Made by a program: the position numbers and the translations under genes. 64,000 nucleotides of DNA, taken from NCBI RefSeq assembly GCF_017815515.1, contig NZ_CP072611.1:806001-870000 (forward strand), written 5' to 3'. Origin of the DNA: Aureimonas populi. GTDB taxonomy: Bacteria; Pseudomonadota; Alphaproteobacteria; Rhizobiales; Rhizobiaceae. Below, piece after piece: positions 9,291 to 17,931 of this stretch (its first letter is position 1; every line of letters begins with the position of its first letter). The notes beneath the pieces were generated by a model. It had not been told where the DNA came from, ran no database searches, and was given only the letters and a program-made list of their open reading frames with translations.

Positions 9291-10286
9291 TCACGCGCCG
9301 ACGTCGATCACCACGCGGCCGCGAATGCGCCCGGCGACGATCTCCTCGGCCAGGCGCGGCAGCTCCGACATGGGCTCCACGCGAGCGATCGCGTCCAGGT
9401 GCCGGGTGTCGAGGTGCCCCGCCAGCGTCGCCCAGGCCCGCTCGCGCTTACTGCCGGGCGCCATCACCGAATCGATGCCGAGCAAAGCGACGCCGCGCAG
9501 GATGTGCGGCGCGACCGAGGCGGGAAGGTCCATGCCGCCGGCAAGGCCGCAGGCCGCCACCGCGCCGCCATAGACCGTCTGCGCCAGGACGTTGGCGAGC
9601 GTGGTGGAGCCCACCGAGTCGACCGCCCCGCCCCAGCGCTCCTTCTGGAGGATGCCGCCCTTCTGCGACAGCGAGGCGCGGTCCACGAAGCCGCTGGCGC
9701 CCAGTCCCGCCAGATAGTCATGCGCCTGCGGCCGCCCTGTGGCCGCTGTCACGGTGTAGCCCTTGCTCGACAACAGGCTGATCGCGGTGGAACCGACGCC
9801 GCCGGCGGCTCCCGTCACCAGCACCTCGGACCCGCCGGGCTCCATCCGGCCCCAGTCCTCCAGCGCGTCCACGCACAGCGCCGCCGTATAGCCAGCGGTG
9901 CCGATGGCCATGGCCTGTTCGAGGCTGAAGGCCTCCGGCAGGCGGACGAGCCACTGGGGCTTCACGCGCTGGAACCGCGCGTAGCCGCCCCATTCGGTCT
10001 CCGACAGGCCCCAGCCGTTGACGACGACCCTGTCCCCCGGCGTCCAGTCCGGCGAGCGCGAGTCGACCACCGTTCCGGCCAGGTCGATACCGGCAACGAG
10101 GGGCATGCGCCGCGCGATGCGGCCCCGGCCGGAGATGGCCAGCCCGTCCTTGTAGTTCAGGGTCGAGAAGGCGATCTCGACCGTGACCTCGTGATCGGGC
10201 AGGTCGGCGAGGGTCAGTTCCCGGAACACGGCCCTCGGCTTGCCCGCGTCCTCGACGATCATCAATGCCCTGAAGCTGTCAGCCAT
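9291..10286 (-). CDS. AcuI-like NADPH-dependent acrylyl-CoA reductase (MDR superfamily, YhdH family)
   Basis: This is a 331-residue medium-chain reductase of the YhdH/AcuI group. Members reduce acryloyl-CoA to propionyl-CoA and detoxify related enones. Visible marks are NYKDGLAISGRG near residue 46, GIDLAGTV, the nucleotide-binding VTGAAGGVGSTAISLL, and the lack of zinc ligands. AGGGAGAGG lies just before the ATG at 10286, inside the end of the upstream regulator gene. The two genes overlap by eight bases and so belong to one transcript. AcuI is named from family resemblance. A general quinone/enone reductase remains possible. Confidence 0.82.
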   Translation of the reverse strand: MADSFRALMIVEDAGKPRAVFRELTLADLPDHEVTVEIAFSTLNYKDGLAISGRGRIARRMPLVAGIDLAGTVVDSRSPDWTPGDRVVVNGWGLSETEWGGYARFQRVKPQWLVRLPEAFSLEQAMAIGTAGYTAALCVDALEDWGRMEPGGSEVLVTGAAGGVGSTAISLLSSKGYTVTAATGRPQAHDYLAGLGASGFVDRASLSQKGGILQKERWGGAVDSVGSTTLANVLAQTVYGGAVAACGLAGGMDLPASVAPHILRGVALLGIDSVMAPGSKRERAWATLAGHLDTRHLDAIARVEPMSELPRLAEEIVAGRIRGRVVIDVGA

Positions 10287-11064
10287 CGGCCTCTCCCTTT
10301 GGATCGAACGGGTCTTGGACGGGCCCCGCCGCTACGCCGGCCCGGCGCGCCAGCGCCGTGGCCAGCAGCGTGCGCATCCCCGCCAGATGATCGCGCAGGA
10401 GCGCGGCCGCGCGGTCCGCATCGCGCTCTCGGATCGCGTCCACGATGCCCTGGTGGGAATCGGCCGCGCCCCGGCGCTCCAGGAGGCGGTCCGTGAGCAT
10501 GTTGGTGATCGGGATGAAGGCCTCGATCACCGTGTACATCATCAGGCCGAGCGGGCCGTTGCCCGAGGCGGCGACGAGGGCGCGATGGAAGCGCACGTCC
10601 GAGGCGCAGAACGCCTCGTGGGTGGTCGCGGGGTCGCGCTGGATGGCGATCTGCGCCTCCATGGCGGCCAGATCCTCCTCCGAGCGGTTGAGCGCGGCGA
10701 GGCGGCAGCAGACGGCTTCGCTCTCCATGCGCGCCGTCACCATCTCGTCCACGTCGAAGGCACCGAGCCCCACCAGCAGCGTCGCCGCGCCGGTGATCGC
10801 CTGCGACAGTCCTTCCACATCGGGCCGCCGGACGAAATTGCCGCCCGTGGGGCCGCGCCGCGAACGGATGAGGTTCTGCGCCGCCAACCGCTTCAGCGCC
10901 TCGCGCACGGTGGGGCGCGAGATGCCGAAGCGCCTGGCAAGCTCCTCCTCGCCCGGCAGGCGCTCGTCCACCTTCAGCCGGCCGTCGAGGATCGCCTCGC
11001 GAATGGCGTCGGCCACCTGCCGGGGCAGGCCGGTGCGGACGACTTTGCCGTAGTTCAGGGACAT
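10279..11064 (-). CDS. GntR-family transcriptional regulator, FadR/FCD type
   Basis: The protein has 261 residues. An N-terminal winged helix (GEEELARRFGISRPTVREALKRL) is followed by a helical FCD ligand-binding domain (residues 95-235) containing RMESEAVCCRLAA and FHRALVAASGN. GAGGAGGG precedes the ATG at 11064. The gene is divergent from the hydroxyacid dehydrogenase/IorAB operon and overlaps the AcuI-like gene downstream. It most likely controls both, sensing an organic acid or acyl derivative. The extra GPTGGNFV segment after the helix-turn-helix is the usual wing. Confidence 0.88.
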   Translation of the reverse strand: MSLNYGKVVRTGLPRQVADAIREAILDGRLKVDERLPGEEELARRFGISRPTVREALKRLAAQNLIRSRRGPTGGNFVRRPDVEGLSQAITGAATLLVGLGAFDVDEMVTARMESEAVCCRLAALNRSEEDLAAMEAQIAIQRDPATTHEAFCASDVRFHRALVAASGNGPLGLMMYTVIEAFIPITNMLTDRLLERRGAADSHQGIVDAIRERDADRAAALLRDHLAGMRTLLATALARRAGVAAGPVQDPFDPKGEADG

Positions 11065-11122
11065 GCGGCCCTCCTCGCGCTGCGTCTCGCCGCCAATCTA
11101 GCATCGGCGCCTCAAAGATAAA

Positions 11123-11139
11123 TAGGTTTGACAAATATA
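11123..11139. promoter_or_regulatory. Candidate operator between the FadR-type regulator and the dehydrogenase operon
   Basis: In the 118-nt divergent gap, TTTG-A-CAAA (11127-11135) is an odd palindrome flanked symmetrically by TA dinucleotides at 11123 and 11138. It overlaps a plus-strand TTGACA (11128-11133). Its position and symmetry fit the binding site of the neighbouring regulator. A convincing -10 was not found. Confidence 0.4.
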
Positions 11140-11182
11140 AGATCTGAGCTAGCGTCGAGGCCGTTCCGCAGGACCGCAGCCG

Positions 11183-12628
11183 ATGTCGCTCCAGCCCCTA
11201 CGCAGCCTCCACGCATCCCGGCCGGCGGATCGCGCCGTGCTTTGCTCGCGTCTGGCCGAGGCACTGCCGCCGGGCGCCTTCCTGGCCGGCGACGCGGTGG
11301 ACGCACGCTATCGCGGGGCGGGAGACGCGGGCGCCGAGCCGCGTTTCGTGATGCGGCCGACCTCGTCGGCCGAGGTCGCCCGCTGCCTTGCGGCGTGCGA
11401 CGCGGCGGGCCAGCCCGTCGTCGTCCAGGGCGGGCGCACGGGCCTGTCCGGCGGCGAGCGCGTGCTGGAGGGCGAGGCGGTGCTGTCGCTGGAGCGGATG
11501 GCCTCGCTCAGTGCGGTGGACCGCGCCTCGTCAAGCGTGATCGCCGAGGCGGGCGTGCCCTTGCAGCGGGTGCAGGAGGCGGCGGAGGCGGCCGGCCTCT
11601 ATTTCGGCGTCGATCTCGGCGCGCGCGGCACGGCCACGGTGGGCGGCAATGTGGCCACCAATGCCGGCGGCATGCGGGTGCTGCGCTACGGCATGTATCG
11701 CGCGCAGGTGCTGGGGCTGGAAGCGGTGCTGGCCGACGGCACGGTGCTCTCCTCCCTCAAGGGGCTGGCCAAGGACAATGCCGGCTACGATCTCGGCCAG
11801 CTCTTCATCGGCAGCGAGGGCACGCTCGGCGTCGTCACCCGCGCGGCGCTGAGGCTGCATCCCAAACCCGCCGGGGAATGCGCCGCCTTCTGCGCGCTGG
11901 GGTCGGTGGAGGCGGCGGGCGCGCTGCTCTCGCGCCTGCGTGCGGCGCTCGGAACGGCGCTGTCGGCCTTCGAGATCATCCTGCCAGAGATCTATGAAAG
12001 CGTGCTGGCGCATTCGGACGCGCCCCGGCCGGTGGCCGCGCGCGGTGCCGTCTACGTGCTGGCCGAAAGCCACGGTCTCGACCCGCAGCGCGAGGGCGAG
12101 CGCTTCGCGCAGGAGCTGATGGCCGCCTGCGAGGCGGGGATCGTGGAGGATGTCGCGCTCTCCCAGTCGCCGCGCGACGTCCATCGGCTCTGGGCGCTGC
12201 GGGAGGGGTGCTCGCACCATATCGCCTCCCTCCCCGATTGCGTCGGCTGCGACATCTCCCTGCCGCTCGCGACGATGGGCGCGTTCCTGACGGCCGCCTC
12301 GGCGGCGGTGCGCGGTCTCGACGCCGGCGCCCGCCCCCTCGTCTTCGGCCATCTGGGCGACGGCAACCTGCACTACATCGTGCAGACGGGCGCGCCGGAG
12401 GCGGTGGTGGAGGCCGTTCTCCGGCTCGTTCGCGAGGCGGGCGGCAGCGTGTCGGCCGAGCACGGCATCGGCCTCGACAAGAAGCGCTGGCTGGCGCTCT
12501 CGCGCGACCGGGCCGAGATCGCCACCATGCGGCGGCTGAAGGCGGCGCTCGACCCGAACGCGATCCTCAATCGCGGCCGCATCTTCGACCCGGAACCCGA
12601 AGCCGCCTCCGGGAGCGCGGGCTCATGA
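11183..12628 (+). CDS. FAD-linked D-2-hydroxyacid dehydrogenase (GlcD/D-2-hydroxyglutarate dehydrogenase family)
   Basis: This 481-residue flavoenzyme should oxidise a D-2-hydroxy acid to the 2-oxo acid and pass electrons to a carrier. The PCMH-type FAD-binding domain occupies residues 40-225 (VVQGGRTGLSGGE, GTATVGGNVATNAGG). The C-terminal FAD-oxidase domain shows VFGHLGDGNLHYIV and the terminal AEHGIGLDKK motif, whose histidines normally bind metal and substrate. An AGGA precedes the ATG. Its stop overlaps the IorAB start (ATGA), so the two products are made together. The 2-oxo acid it forms is the obvious substrate for the next enzyme. Confidence 0.88.
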   Translation: MSLQPLRSLHASRPADRAVLCSRLAEALPPGAFLAGDAVDARYRGAGDAGAEPRFVMRPTSSAEVARCLAACDAAGQPVVVQGGRTGLSGGERVLEGEAVLSLERMASLSAVDRASSSVIAEAGVPLQRVQEAAEAAGLYFGVDLGARGTATVGGNVATNAGGMRVLRYGMYRAQVLGLEAVLADGTVLSSLKGLAKDNAGYDLGQLFIGSEGTLGVVTRAALRLHPKPAGECAAFCALGSVEAAGALLSRLRAALGTALSAFEIILPEIYESVLAHSDAPRPVAARGAVYVLAESHGLDPQREGERFAQELMAACEAGIVEDVALSQSPRDVHRLWALREGCSHHIASLPDCVGCDISLPLATMGAFLTAASAAVRGLDAGARPLVFGHLGDGNLHYIVQTGAPEAVVEAVLRLVREAGGSVSAEHGIGLDKKRWLALSRDRAEIATMRRLKAALDPNAILNRGRIFDPEPEAASGSAGS

Positions 12629-15600
12629 CGGCGACGCTCGACGAGCGCTATACGCGCGAAAGCGGCCGCATCCTCGTGTCGGGCACGCAGGCGCTGGTGC
12701 GCCTGCCCATGATCCAGCGCCGGCGCGACCTGGCCGCGGGGCTCGATACGGCCGGCTACGTCTCCGGCTATCGCGGCTCCCCGCTGGCCTCCTTCGACCG
12801 GGAGATGGCGGTCGCGGCACGGCACCTGAAGGCGCACCATGTCGTCTTCCAGCCCGGCTTGAACGAGGACATGGCGGCGACCGCCGTGTGGGGCACGCAG
12901 CAGAGCGGCCTGTTTCCCGGCGCCCGCTACGACGGCGTGTTCTCCATGTGGTACGGCAAGGGGCCGGGCGTGGACCGCACGATGGACGTGATCCGCCATG
13001 CCAACGCGGTGGGCACGGGGCCGCATGGCGGCGTGCTGCTGCTGGCGGGCGACGACCACGGCGCGGTGTCCTCCACCCTGCCGCACCAGTCCGAGCACAA
13101 CCTGATCTCGGCCATGGTGCCCATGCTCTCGCCGGCCGGGGTCGGCGAATATATCGAATACGGCCTCCTCGGCTGGGCGATGAGCCGCTTTTCAGGTGCA
13201 TGGGTTGGCTTCAAATGCCAGACCGAGACGGTGGAATGCACGGCGAGCGTCGATGTGGACCCCGGCCGCCCGACCATCGTGACGCCCGATTTCGAGACGC
13301 CCCCGGACGGGCTCTCCCTGCGCTGGCCGGACGGCCCGCACGCCATGGAACTGCGGCTGGAGCGCAAGCTGGAGGCGGTCCATGCCTTCGCCGCCGCCAA
13401 CCGGCTCGACACGAGCCGCTGGCGGGACGGGCGCACGCGGCTGGGCATCGTCTCGACCGGCAAGTCCTGGCTCGACCTCCTCGCCGCGCTGGAGGCGCTC
13501 GGCATCGACGAGGCGCGTGCGCGCGAACTCGGCATCGCTCTCTACAAGGTCGGCCTGGCCTGGCCCCTCGAGCCGGCGGGGCTGGCCGCCTTCGCGCGCG
13601 GGCTGGAGGAGATCCTCGTCGTGGAGGAGAAACGGCCGATCCTGGAGGACCAGATCAAGGCCCTCCTGTTCAACCTGCCGGAGGGCGCGCGCCCGCGTGT
13701 TCTGGGCAAGCGCGACGAGACGGGCGCGCCGCTCCTGCCCGCCCATGGCGAGATCGACGCGCGCGCCGTGGGCGCGGCGCTGGCGGGGCGCCTGCGGCAC
13801 GACCCGGCCGTCGCGCGGCGCGCGGCCGCGCTCGCCGCCATGGCCGGCGCGGCCCCGGACGGAGCCGCCGCGCCGAGGCGCGAGGCCTATTTCTGCTCCG
13901 GCTGCCCGCACTCCGTCTCCACGCGCCTGCCCGAGGGAAGCCGCGCGACGACCGGGATCGGCTGCCACATGATGGTCATCGGCGTGCCGGACCGGAACAC
14001 AGCGACCTTCACGCAGATGGGGGGAGAGGGCGGCGGCTGGATCGGCCTGTCGCCCTTCACCGACGAGCAGCACATCTTCGTCAACATGGGCGACGGGACC
14101 TATTTCCACTCCGGGCTGCTGGCCATCCGCGCGGCCATCGCCGCGCGCGTCAACGCGACCTACAAGATCCTCTACAACGACGCGGTGGCGATGACGGGCG
14201 GCCAGCGCCACGACGGCGAGAACACCGTTCCCTCCATCGTGGACCAGCTTCTGGCCGAGGGCGCCCGGCGCGTTGTCGTCGTCGCCGAGGAGCCGGGGCG
14301 CTGGCAAGGCGCCCTGCCGCGCGCGGTGGCGATCCATCCGCGCGACGAACTGGACGCCGTGCAGCGCGAGCTGCGCGAGATCGAGGGCGTGACCGCCATC
14401 GTCTACGATCAGGTCTGCGCGGCGGAGAAGCGGCGGCGGCGCAAGCGCGGCACCTTCGCCGCCGCACCGAGGCGCGCCTTCATCAACGACCTCGTCTGCG
14501 AGGGCTGCGGCGACTGCTCGGCCGTCTCCAACTGCATATCGGTGGAACCGCTGGAGACCGAACTCGGCCGCAAGCGGCGCATCAACCAGTCGAGCTGCAA
14601 CACCGACCTGTCCTGCCTGAAGGGCTTCTGCCCGAGCTTCGTGACCGTCGAGGGCGGCGCGCTGCGCAAGCCCCCGCCGCGCGCCGGGCACTTCGACCCC
14701 GCCGAGCTGCCGCAGCCGGCACTCGCTCCGCCGGCGGCGGCCTACAACATGCTCCTCGCGGGTATCGGCGGCACGGGCGTCATCACCGTTAGCGCCATCC
14801 TTTCGATGGCCGCCCATCTTGACGGGCTCTCGGTCCTCACGCTCGACCAGACCGGACTGGCACAGAAGAACGGAGCGGTCGTCTCCCATGTGCGCCTCGC
14901 GCCCCGGCCCGATCTCCTGAACGCTGCGCGCATCGGCGCGGGCGAGGCCGATCTGGTGCTCGGTTTCGATGTGGTGGTGGCGGCCTCGCCGAAATCGCTG
15001 GCCAGCTTCGGCAAGGAGCGCACGCGCGCCGTCGTCGACGACCACTTCGCCCCCACCGCCGCCTTCGTGCAGAACACGGCCATCGACCTGCGGCAGGAGG
15101 CGACGCTGAAATCGCTGCGCCGCGCAGCCGGCGAGGAGGCGGTTCACATGGTGTCCGCCACCCGGCTCGGCACGGCGCTGATGGGCGACGCCATCGCCGC
15201 CAACATGTTCCTGCTCGGGCACGCCTGGCAGCGCGGCCTTGTCCCGGTCTCGCGCGAGGCGATCGACCGGGCGATGGAGCTGAACGGCGCGGGCCTTGCG
15301 ATGAACCGGGCGGCCTTCGCCTGGGGGCGGCGCTCGGCGGTGGAGCCCGGTGCCGTCACGGCCGCCGCCGGCCTGTCGCCCGAGGCGGCGCCGGCGCCCC
15401 GGACGCTCGGCGAGATCGTCGCCCGGCGCGCCGCCTTCCTCACCGCCTATCAGGACGCGGCCTATGCGGCGCGCTACGCCGCGCTCGTCGAAACCGCCCG
15501 CAGGGCGGAGGACGCGCTGCCCGAGCCGCGGGGCTTCGCGCTCGCCGTGGCGGCCAGCGCCTTCCGGCTCATGGCCTACAAGGACGAGTACGAGGTTGCC

Positions 15601-16059
15601 CGGCTGCATCGCGACCCGTCCTTCAAGGCCGGGCTCGCCGCGCAGTTCGAGGGCGACTTCAAGATCCGCCACCTCCTCGCCCCGCCGATGATCGCGCGGA
15701 TCGACCCGCGCACCGGCCATCCGGCCAAGATCGCCTTCGGACCCTGGGTGCGTCCCGTCTTCGGCCTTCTGGCGCGCCTGAAATGGCTTCGCGGCACGCG
15801 GTTCGACCCCTTCGGCCGCACGCCGGAGCGGCGGATGGAGCGGCGGCTGATCGAGGATTATGCGAGCCTCGTGGAGCGCCTTTCCGCCGGGCTCTCGGCC
15901 AGCAACCTGAAGAGCGCCGTGGAGCTTGCGGCCCTGCCGGGCATGGTGCGCGGCTTCGGGCATGTGAAGGCGGCCTCGGTGGCGCGCTACGAGGCGCGCC
16001 GCGGCCAGCTCATGGCCCGGCTCGACCGGGTTCGGCCGCCGCTCGACAACGCGGCCTGA
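12625..16059 (+). CDS. Indolepyruvate:ferredoxin oxidoreductase family protein, fused alpha-beta (IorAB)
   Basis: This 1144-residue fusion should decarboxylate a 2-oxo acid to acyl-CoA with ferredoxin as acceptor. The pyrimidine-binding domain comes first (GYRGSPLASFD, EDMAATAVWGTQQ). A thiamine-diphosphate domain follows, with GDGTYFHSG and NDAVAMTGGQ. Next is a cysteine-rich Fe-S segment (CEGCGDCSAVSNC, then CNTDLSCLKGFC). Last is the gamma-type domain starting LLAGIGGTGVITVSAIL. Length and order match the fused proteins common in Proteobacteria. It is coupled to the upstream hydroxyacid dehydrogenase by a 4-nt overlap. Aryl-pyruvates are the usual family substrates, but branched-chain 2-oxo acids are possible. 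Confidence 0.92.
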   Translation: MTATLDERYTRESGRILVSGTQALVRLPMIQRRRDLAAGLDTAGYVSGYRGSPLASFDREMAVAARHLKAHHVVFQPGLNEDMAATAVWGTQQSGLFPGARYDGVFSMWYGKGPGVDRTMDVIRHANAVGTGPHGGVLLLAGDDHGAVSSTLPHQSEHNLISAMVPMLSPAGVGEYIEYGLLGWAMSRFSGAWVGFKCQTETVECTASVDVDPGRPTIVTPDFETPPDGLSLRWPDGPHAMELRLERKLEAVHAFAAANRLDTSRWRDGRTRLGIVSTGKSWLDLLAALEALGIDEARARELGIALYKVGLAWPLEPAGLAAFARGLEEILVVEEKRPILEDQIKALLFNLPEGARPRVLGKRDETGAPLLPAHGEIDARAVGAALAGRLRHDPAVARRAAALAAMAGAAPDGAAAPRREAYFCSGCPHSVSTRLPEGSRATTGIGCHMMVIGVPDRNTATFTQMGGEGGGWIGLSPFTDEQHIFVNMGDGTYFHSGLLAIRAAIAARVNATYKILYNDAVAMTGGQRHDGENTVPSIVDQLLAEGARRVVVVAEEPGRWQGALPRAVAIHPRDELDAVQRELREIEGVTAIVYDQVCAAEKRRRRKRGTFAAAPRRAFINDLVCEGCGDCSAVSNCISVEPLETELGRKRRINQSSCNTDLSCLKGFCPSFVTVEGGALRKPPPRAGHFDPAELPQPALAPPAAAYNMLLAGIGGTGVITVSAILSMAAHLDGLSVLTLDQTGLAQKNGAVVSHVRLAPRPDLLNAARIGAGEADLVLGFDVVVAASPKSLASFGKERTRAVVDDHFAPTAAFVQNTAIDLRQEATLKSLRRAAGEEAVHMVSATRLGTALMGDAIAANMFLLGHAWQRGLVPVSREAIDRAMELNGAGLAMNRAAFAWGRRSAVEPGAVTAAAGLSPEAAPAPRTLGEIVARRAAFLTAYQDAAYAARYAALVETARRAEDALPEPRGFALAVAASAFRLMAYKDEYEVARLHRDPSFKAGLAAQFEGDFKIRHLLAPPMIARIDPRTGHPAKIAFGPWVRPVFGLLARLKWLRGTRFDPFGRTPERRMERRLIEDYASLVERLSAGLSASNLKSAVELAALPGMVRGFGHVKAASVARYEARRGQLMARLDRVRPPLDNAA

Positions 16060-16078
16060 CGGCAGGAGATCGAACGAT

Positions 16079-17014
16079 TTGAGCCGCAAGATCATCATCG
16101 ACACGGACCCCGGGCAGGACGACGCCCTGGCGATCCTCATGGCCCTCGCCAGCCCCGAGCTGGATGTGCTGGGCATCACCGCCGTCGCGGGAAACATTCC
16201 GCTCGCCCTGACCTCGATCAACATCCGCAAGGTCTGCGAGGTGGCGAACCGCCGGGACGTCAAGGTATTCGCCGGCTGCGCGCGGCCCATGGTGCGAAAG
16301 CTCTTCACCGCCGAATACATCCACGGCGCCACCGGCCTCGACGGCTACGACCTGCCCGAGCCGGAGATGCCCTTGCAGGCGATGGACGGCGTGGACTTCA
16401 TCATCGAGACGCTGCGGGCCGAGGAGCCGGGCTCGGTGACGCTGTGCACGCTCGGCCCGCTCACCAATATCGGCACCGCCCTGTCGCGCGCGCCCGATAT
16501 CGCCGCCCGCGTGAAGGAGATCGTGCTGATGGGGGGCGGCTGCTTCGAGGGCGGCAACGTCACCCCGTCGGCCGAGTTCAACATCTATGTGGACCCGGAG
16601 GCGGCCGAGATCGTCTTCACCGCCGGCATGCCCATCGTCATGCTGCCGCTGGACGCGACGCACAAGGTGCTGACGACCGGCGCGCGCATCGCCGCCATGC
16701 GCGCGCTCGGCACGCGCACGGGCGAGGTCGCGGCGGGCTGGCTGGAGTTCTTCGAGCGCTTCGACGAACGCAAATACGGCACCGACGGCGGGCCGCTGCA
16801 CGATCCGAACGTGATCGCCTATCTCCTGGAACCGCAGCTCTACGGCGGCCGCTTCTGCAATGTCGAGATCGAAACCGGCTCGGCGCTGACGGTGGGCGAG
16901 ACGGTGGTGGACTGGTGGGGTGTGACCGACCGGCCGGCCAACGCCCTTTTCCTGCGCGATGTGGATGCGGAGGGATTCTTCGCGCTGCTGACCGAGCGGC
17001 TGGCCCGGCTCTGA
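16079..17014 (+). CDS. Nucleoside hydrolase (inosine-uridine-preferring type)
   Basis: The protein has 311 residues, the standard length for enzymes that hydrolyse ribonucleosides to base and ribose. The N-terminal calcium-binding signature is intact (D8-T-D-P-G-Q-D-D-A16), and VLMGGG and DGGPLHDPNV follow at the expected places. The start is a TTG at 16079 with AGGAGA eight bases upstream. No ATG lies close to the homology start. It is 19 nt after IorAB on the same strand, so probably cotranscribed, although the metabolic link between the two is not obvious. Confidence 0.9.
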   Translation: MSRKIIIDTDPGQDDALAILMALASPELDVLGITAVAGNIPLALTSINIRKVCEVANRRDVKVFAGCARPMVRKLFTAEYIHGATGLDGYDLPEPEMPLQAMDGVDFIIETLRAEEPGSVTLCTLGPLTNIGTALSRAPDIAARVKEIVLMGGGCFEGGNVTPSAEFNIYVDPEAAEIVFTAGMPIVMLPLDATHKVLTTGARIAAMRALGTRTGEVAAGWLEFFERFDERKYGTDGGPLHDPNVIAYLLEPQLYGGRFCNVEIETGSALTVGETVVDWWGVTDRPANALFLRDVDAEGFFALLTERLARL

Positions 17015-17025
17015 GCACCCTCCCG

Positions 17026-17047
17026 CCGGCGCGAGGAAAGGCGCCGG
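17026..17047. terminator. Hairpin between convergent genes
   Basis: A perfect 7-bp inverted repeat, CCGGCGC (17026-17032) with GCGCCGG (17041-17047) and an 8-nt loop, lies in the 44-nt gap between the nucleoside hydrolase stop and the GntR stop on the other strand. There is no T-run. Confidence 0.45.
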
Positions 17048-17058
17048 GGCCGCCGCCG

Positions 17059-17742
17059 TCAGTCCGCTCCCTCGAGATCGGGCGTGGCGGCGGCCTGCTC
17101 GTCGATCATGCCCGAGATCACCAGGAACGAGGCGGCCACATGGGCGCGCATCCGCTGGAAGGCGGCCTCGCCGTCCTGCTTCAGGATGGCGTCGAGAATC
17201 GCCTCGTGCTCGCTCTGGCTGCTTCGAAGGCGCTTTTCGCGGCGCGTGAACTGGGCGCGGCGCCAGGGCAGGGTCCGCAGGCTGAGGTCGAACAGGAGAT
17301 CGGCCAGGATCGCATTGCGCGCGCCGGCCTGGAGCGCGGCGTGAAAGCGGGTGTTCATGGCCGCATAGCCCTGCGGGTCTAAGGACAGGGCGCGCCCCTC
17401 GGCGACGATCGCGCGAAGCGCCTGCCGTTCCATCTCGCTCATGCGCAGGGCCGCCTTGCGCGCCACGAGCGCCTCCACCTCGCCCACCGCCTCGAACAAT
17501 TCGGCCAGTGCCTCGGGCGCCATGCGCCGGACCACGAACACACGCCGCGCGCCCCGTTCCACGAGGCCCTCCAAGCTGAGCCTGTGCAGCGCCTCGCGGA
17601 TCGGCGTCCGCGAGACGCTGAACTCCTCGGCCAGCGCCACCTCGCTCAACCCGTCGCCGGGTGAAATGCGCCCCTCGAAAATGCGCTCCAGCAGGGCATC
17701 GTGCACCCAGCTCGATGCCCTTTCTGCTTTATAATTGTGCAT
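17059..17742 (-). CDS. GntR-family transcriptional regulator, FCD type
   Basis: The protein has 227 residues, with a winged helix at residues 10-75 (SEVALAEEFSVSRTPIREALHRL) and an FCD domain after residue 85 (ALVARKAALRMSEME, NTRFHAALQAGARNA). AGGGTG lies six bases before the ATG at 17742. It is divergent from the dipeptide-family importer and gamma-glutamyltransferase operon and is the natural candidate for its repressor. A palindromic ATGTATACAT sits in the gap between them. The inducer may be a gamma-glutamyl or peptide metabolite; this is inference from context only. Confidence 0.87.
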   Translation of the reverse strand: MHNYKAERASSWVHDALLERIFEGRISPGDGLSEVALAEEFSVSRTPIREALHRLSLEGLVERGARRVFVVRRMAPEALAELFEAVGEVEALVARKAALRMSEMERQALRAIVAEGRALSLDPQGYAAMNTRFHAALQAGARNAILADLLFDLSLRTLPWRRAQFTRREKRLRSSQSEHEAILDAILKQDGEAAFQRMRAHVAASFLVISGMIDEQAAATPDLEGAD

Positions 17743-17770
17743 ATCAGCACCCTGTATTTTTCGCTTGCAT

Positions 17771-17780
17771 ATGTATACAT
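17771..17780. promoter_or_regulatory. Palindromic GntR operator candidate
   Basis: ATGTATACAT is a perfect 10-bp palindrome in the 189-nt divergent gap, 29 bases upstream of the regulator start. A minus-strand TTGTCG (about 17794-17789) lies just upstream of it. The inner TGTATACA is the same core found upstream of the GntR gene near 38.2 kb. Confidence 0.5.
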
Positions 17781-17931
17781 GTTACGACAACTTGACGACA
17801 TATCGGCGCGCCTTGTCCGGGCGGGAACCTGTCCGGAAAAGCGCGAGGATAACGACCTGAAAGGGCGAGCCAGCGTCACATCGCGACGGATCATGCTCCG
17901 CCGTCCCCCCGCTTTTTCCCGAGGAACACTC

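Noticed and set aside
13192..16332. Very long antisense open frame (over 1000 codons) opposite IorAB
   Set aside because: It is the GC-rich mirror of a confidently identified gene, its translation is His/Arg/Gly-rich with no domain, and it has no ribosome site.
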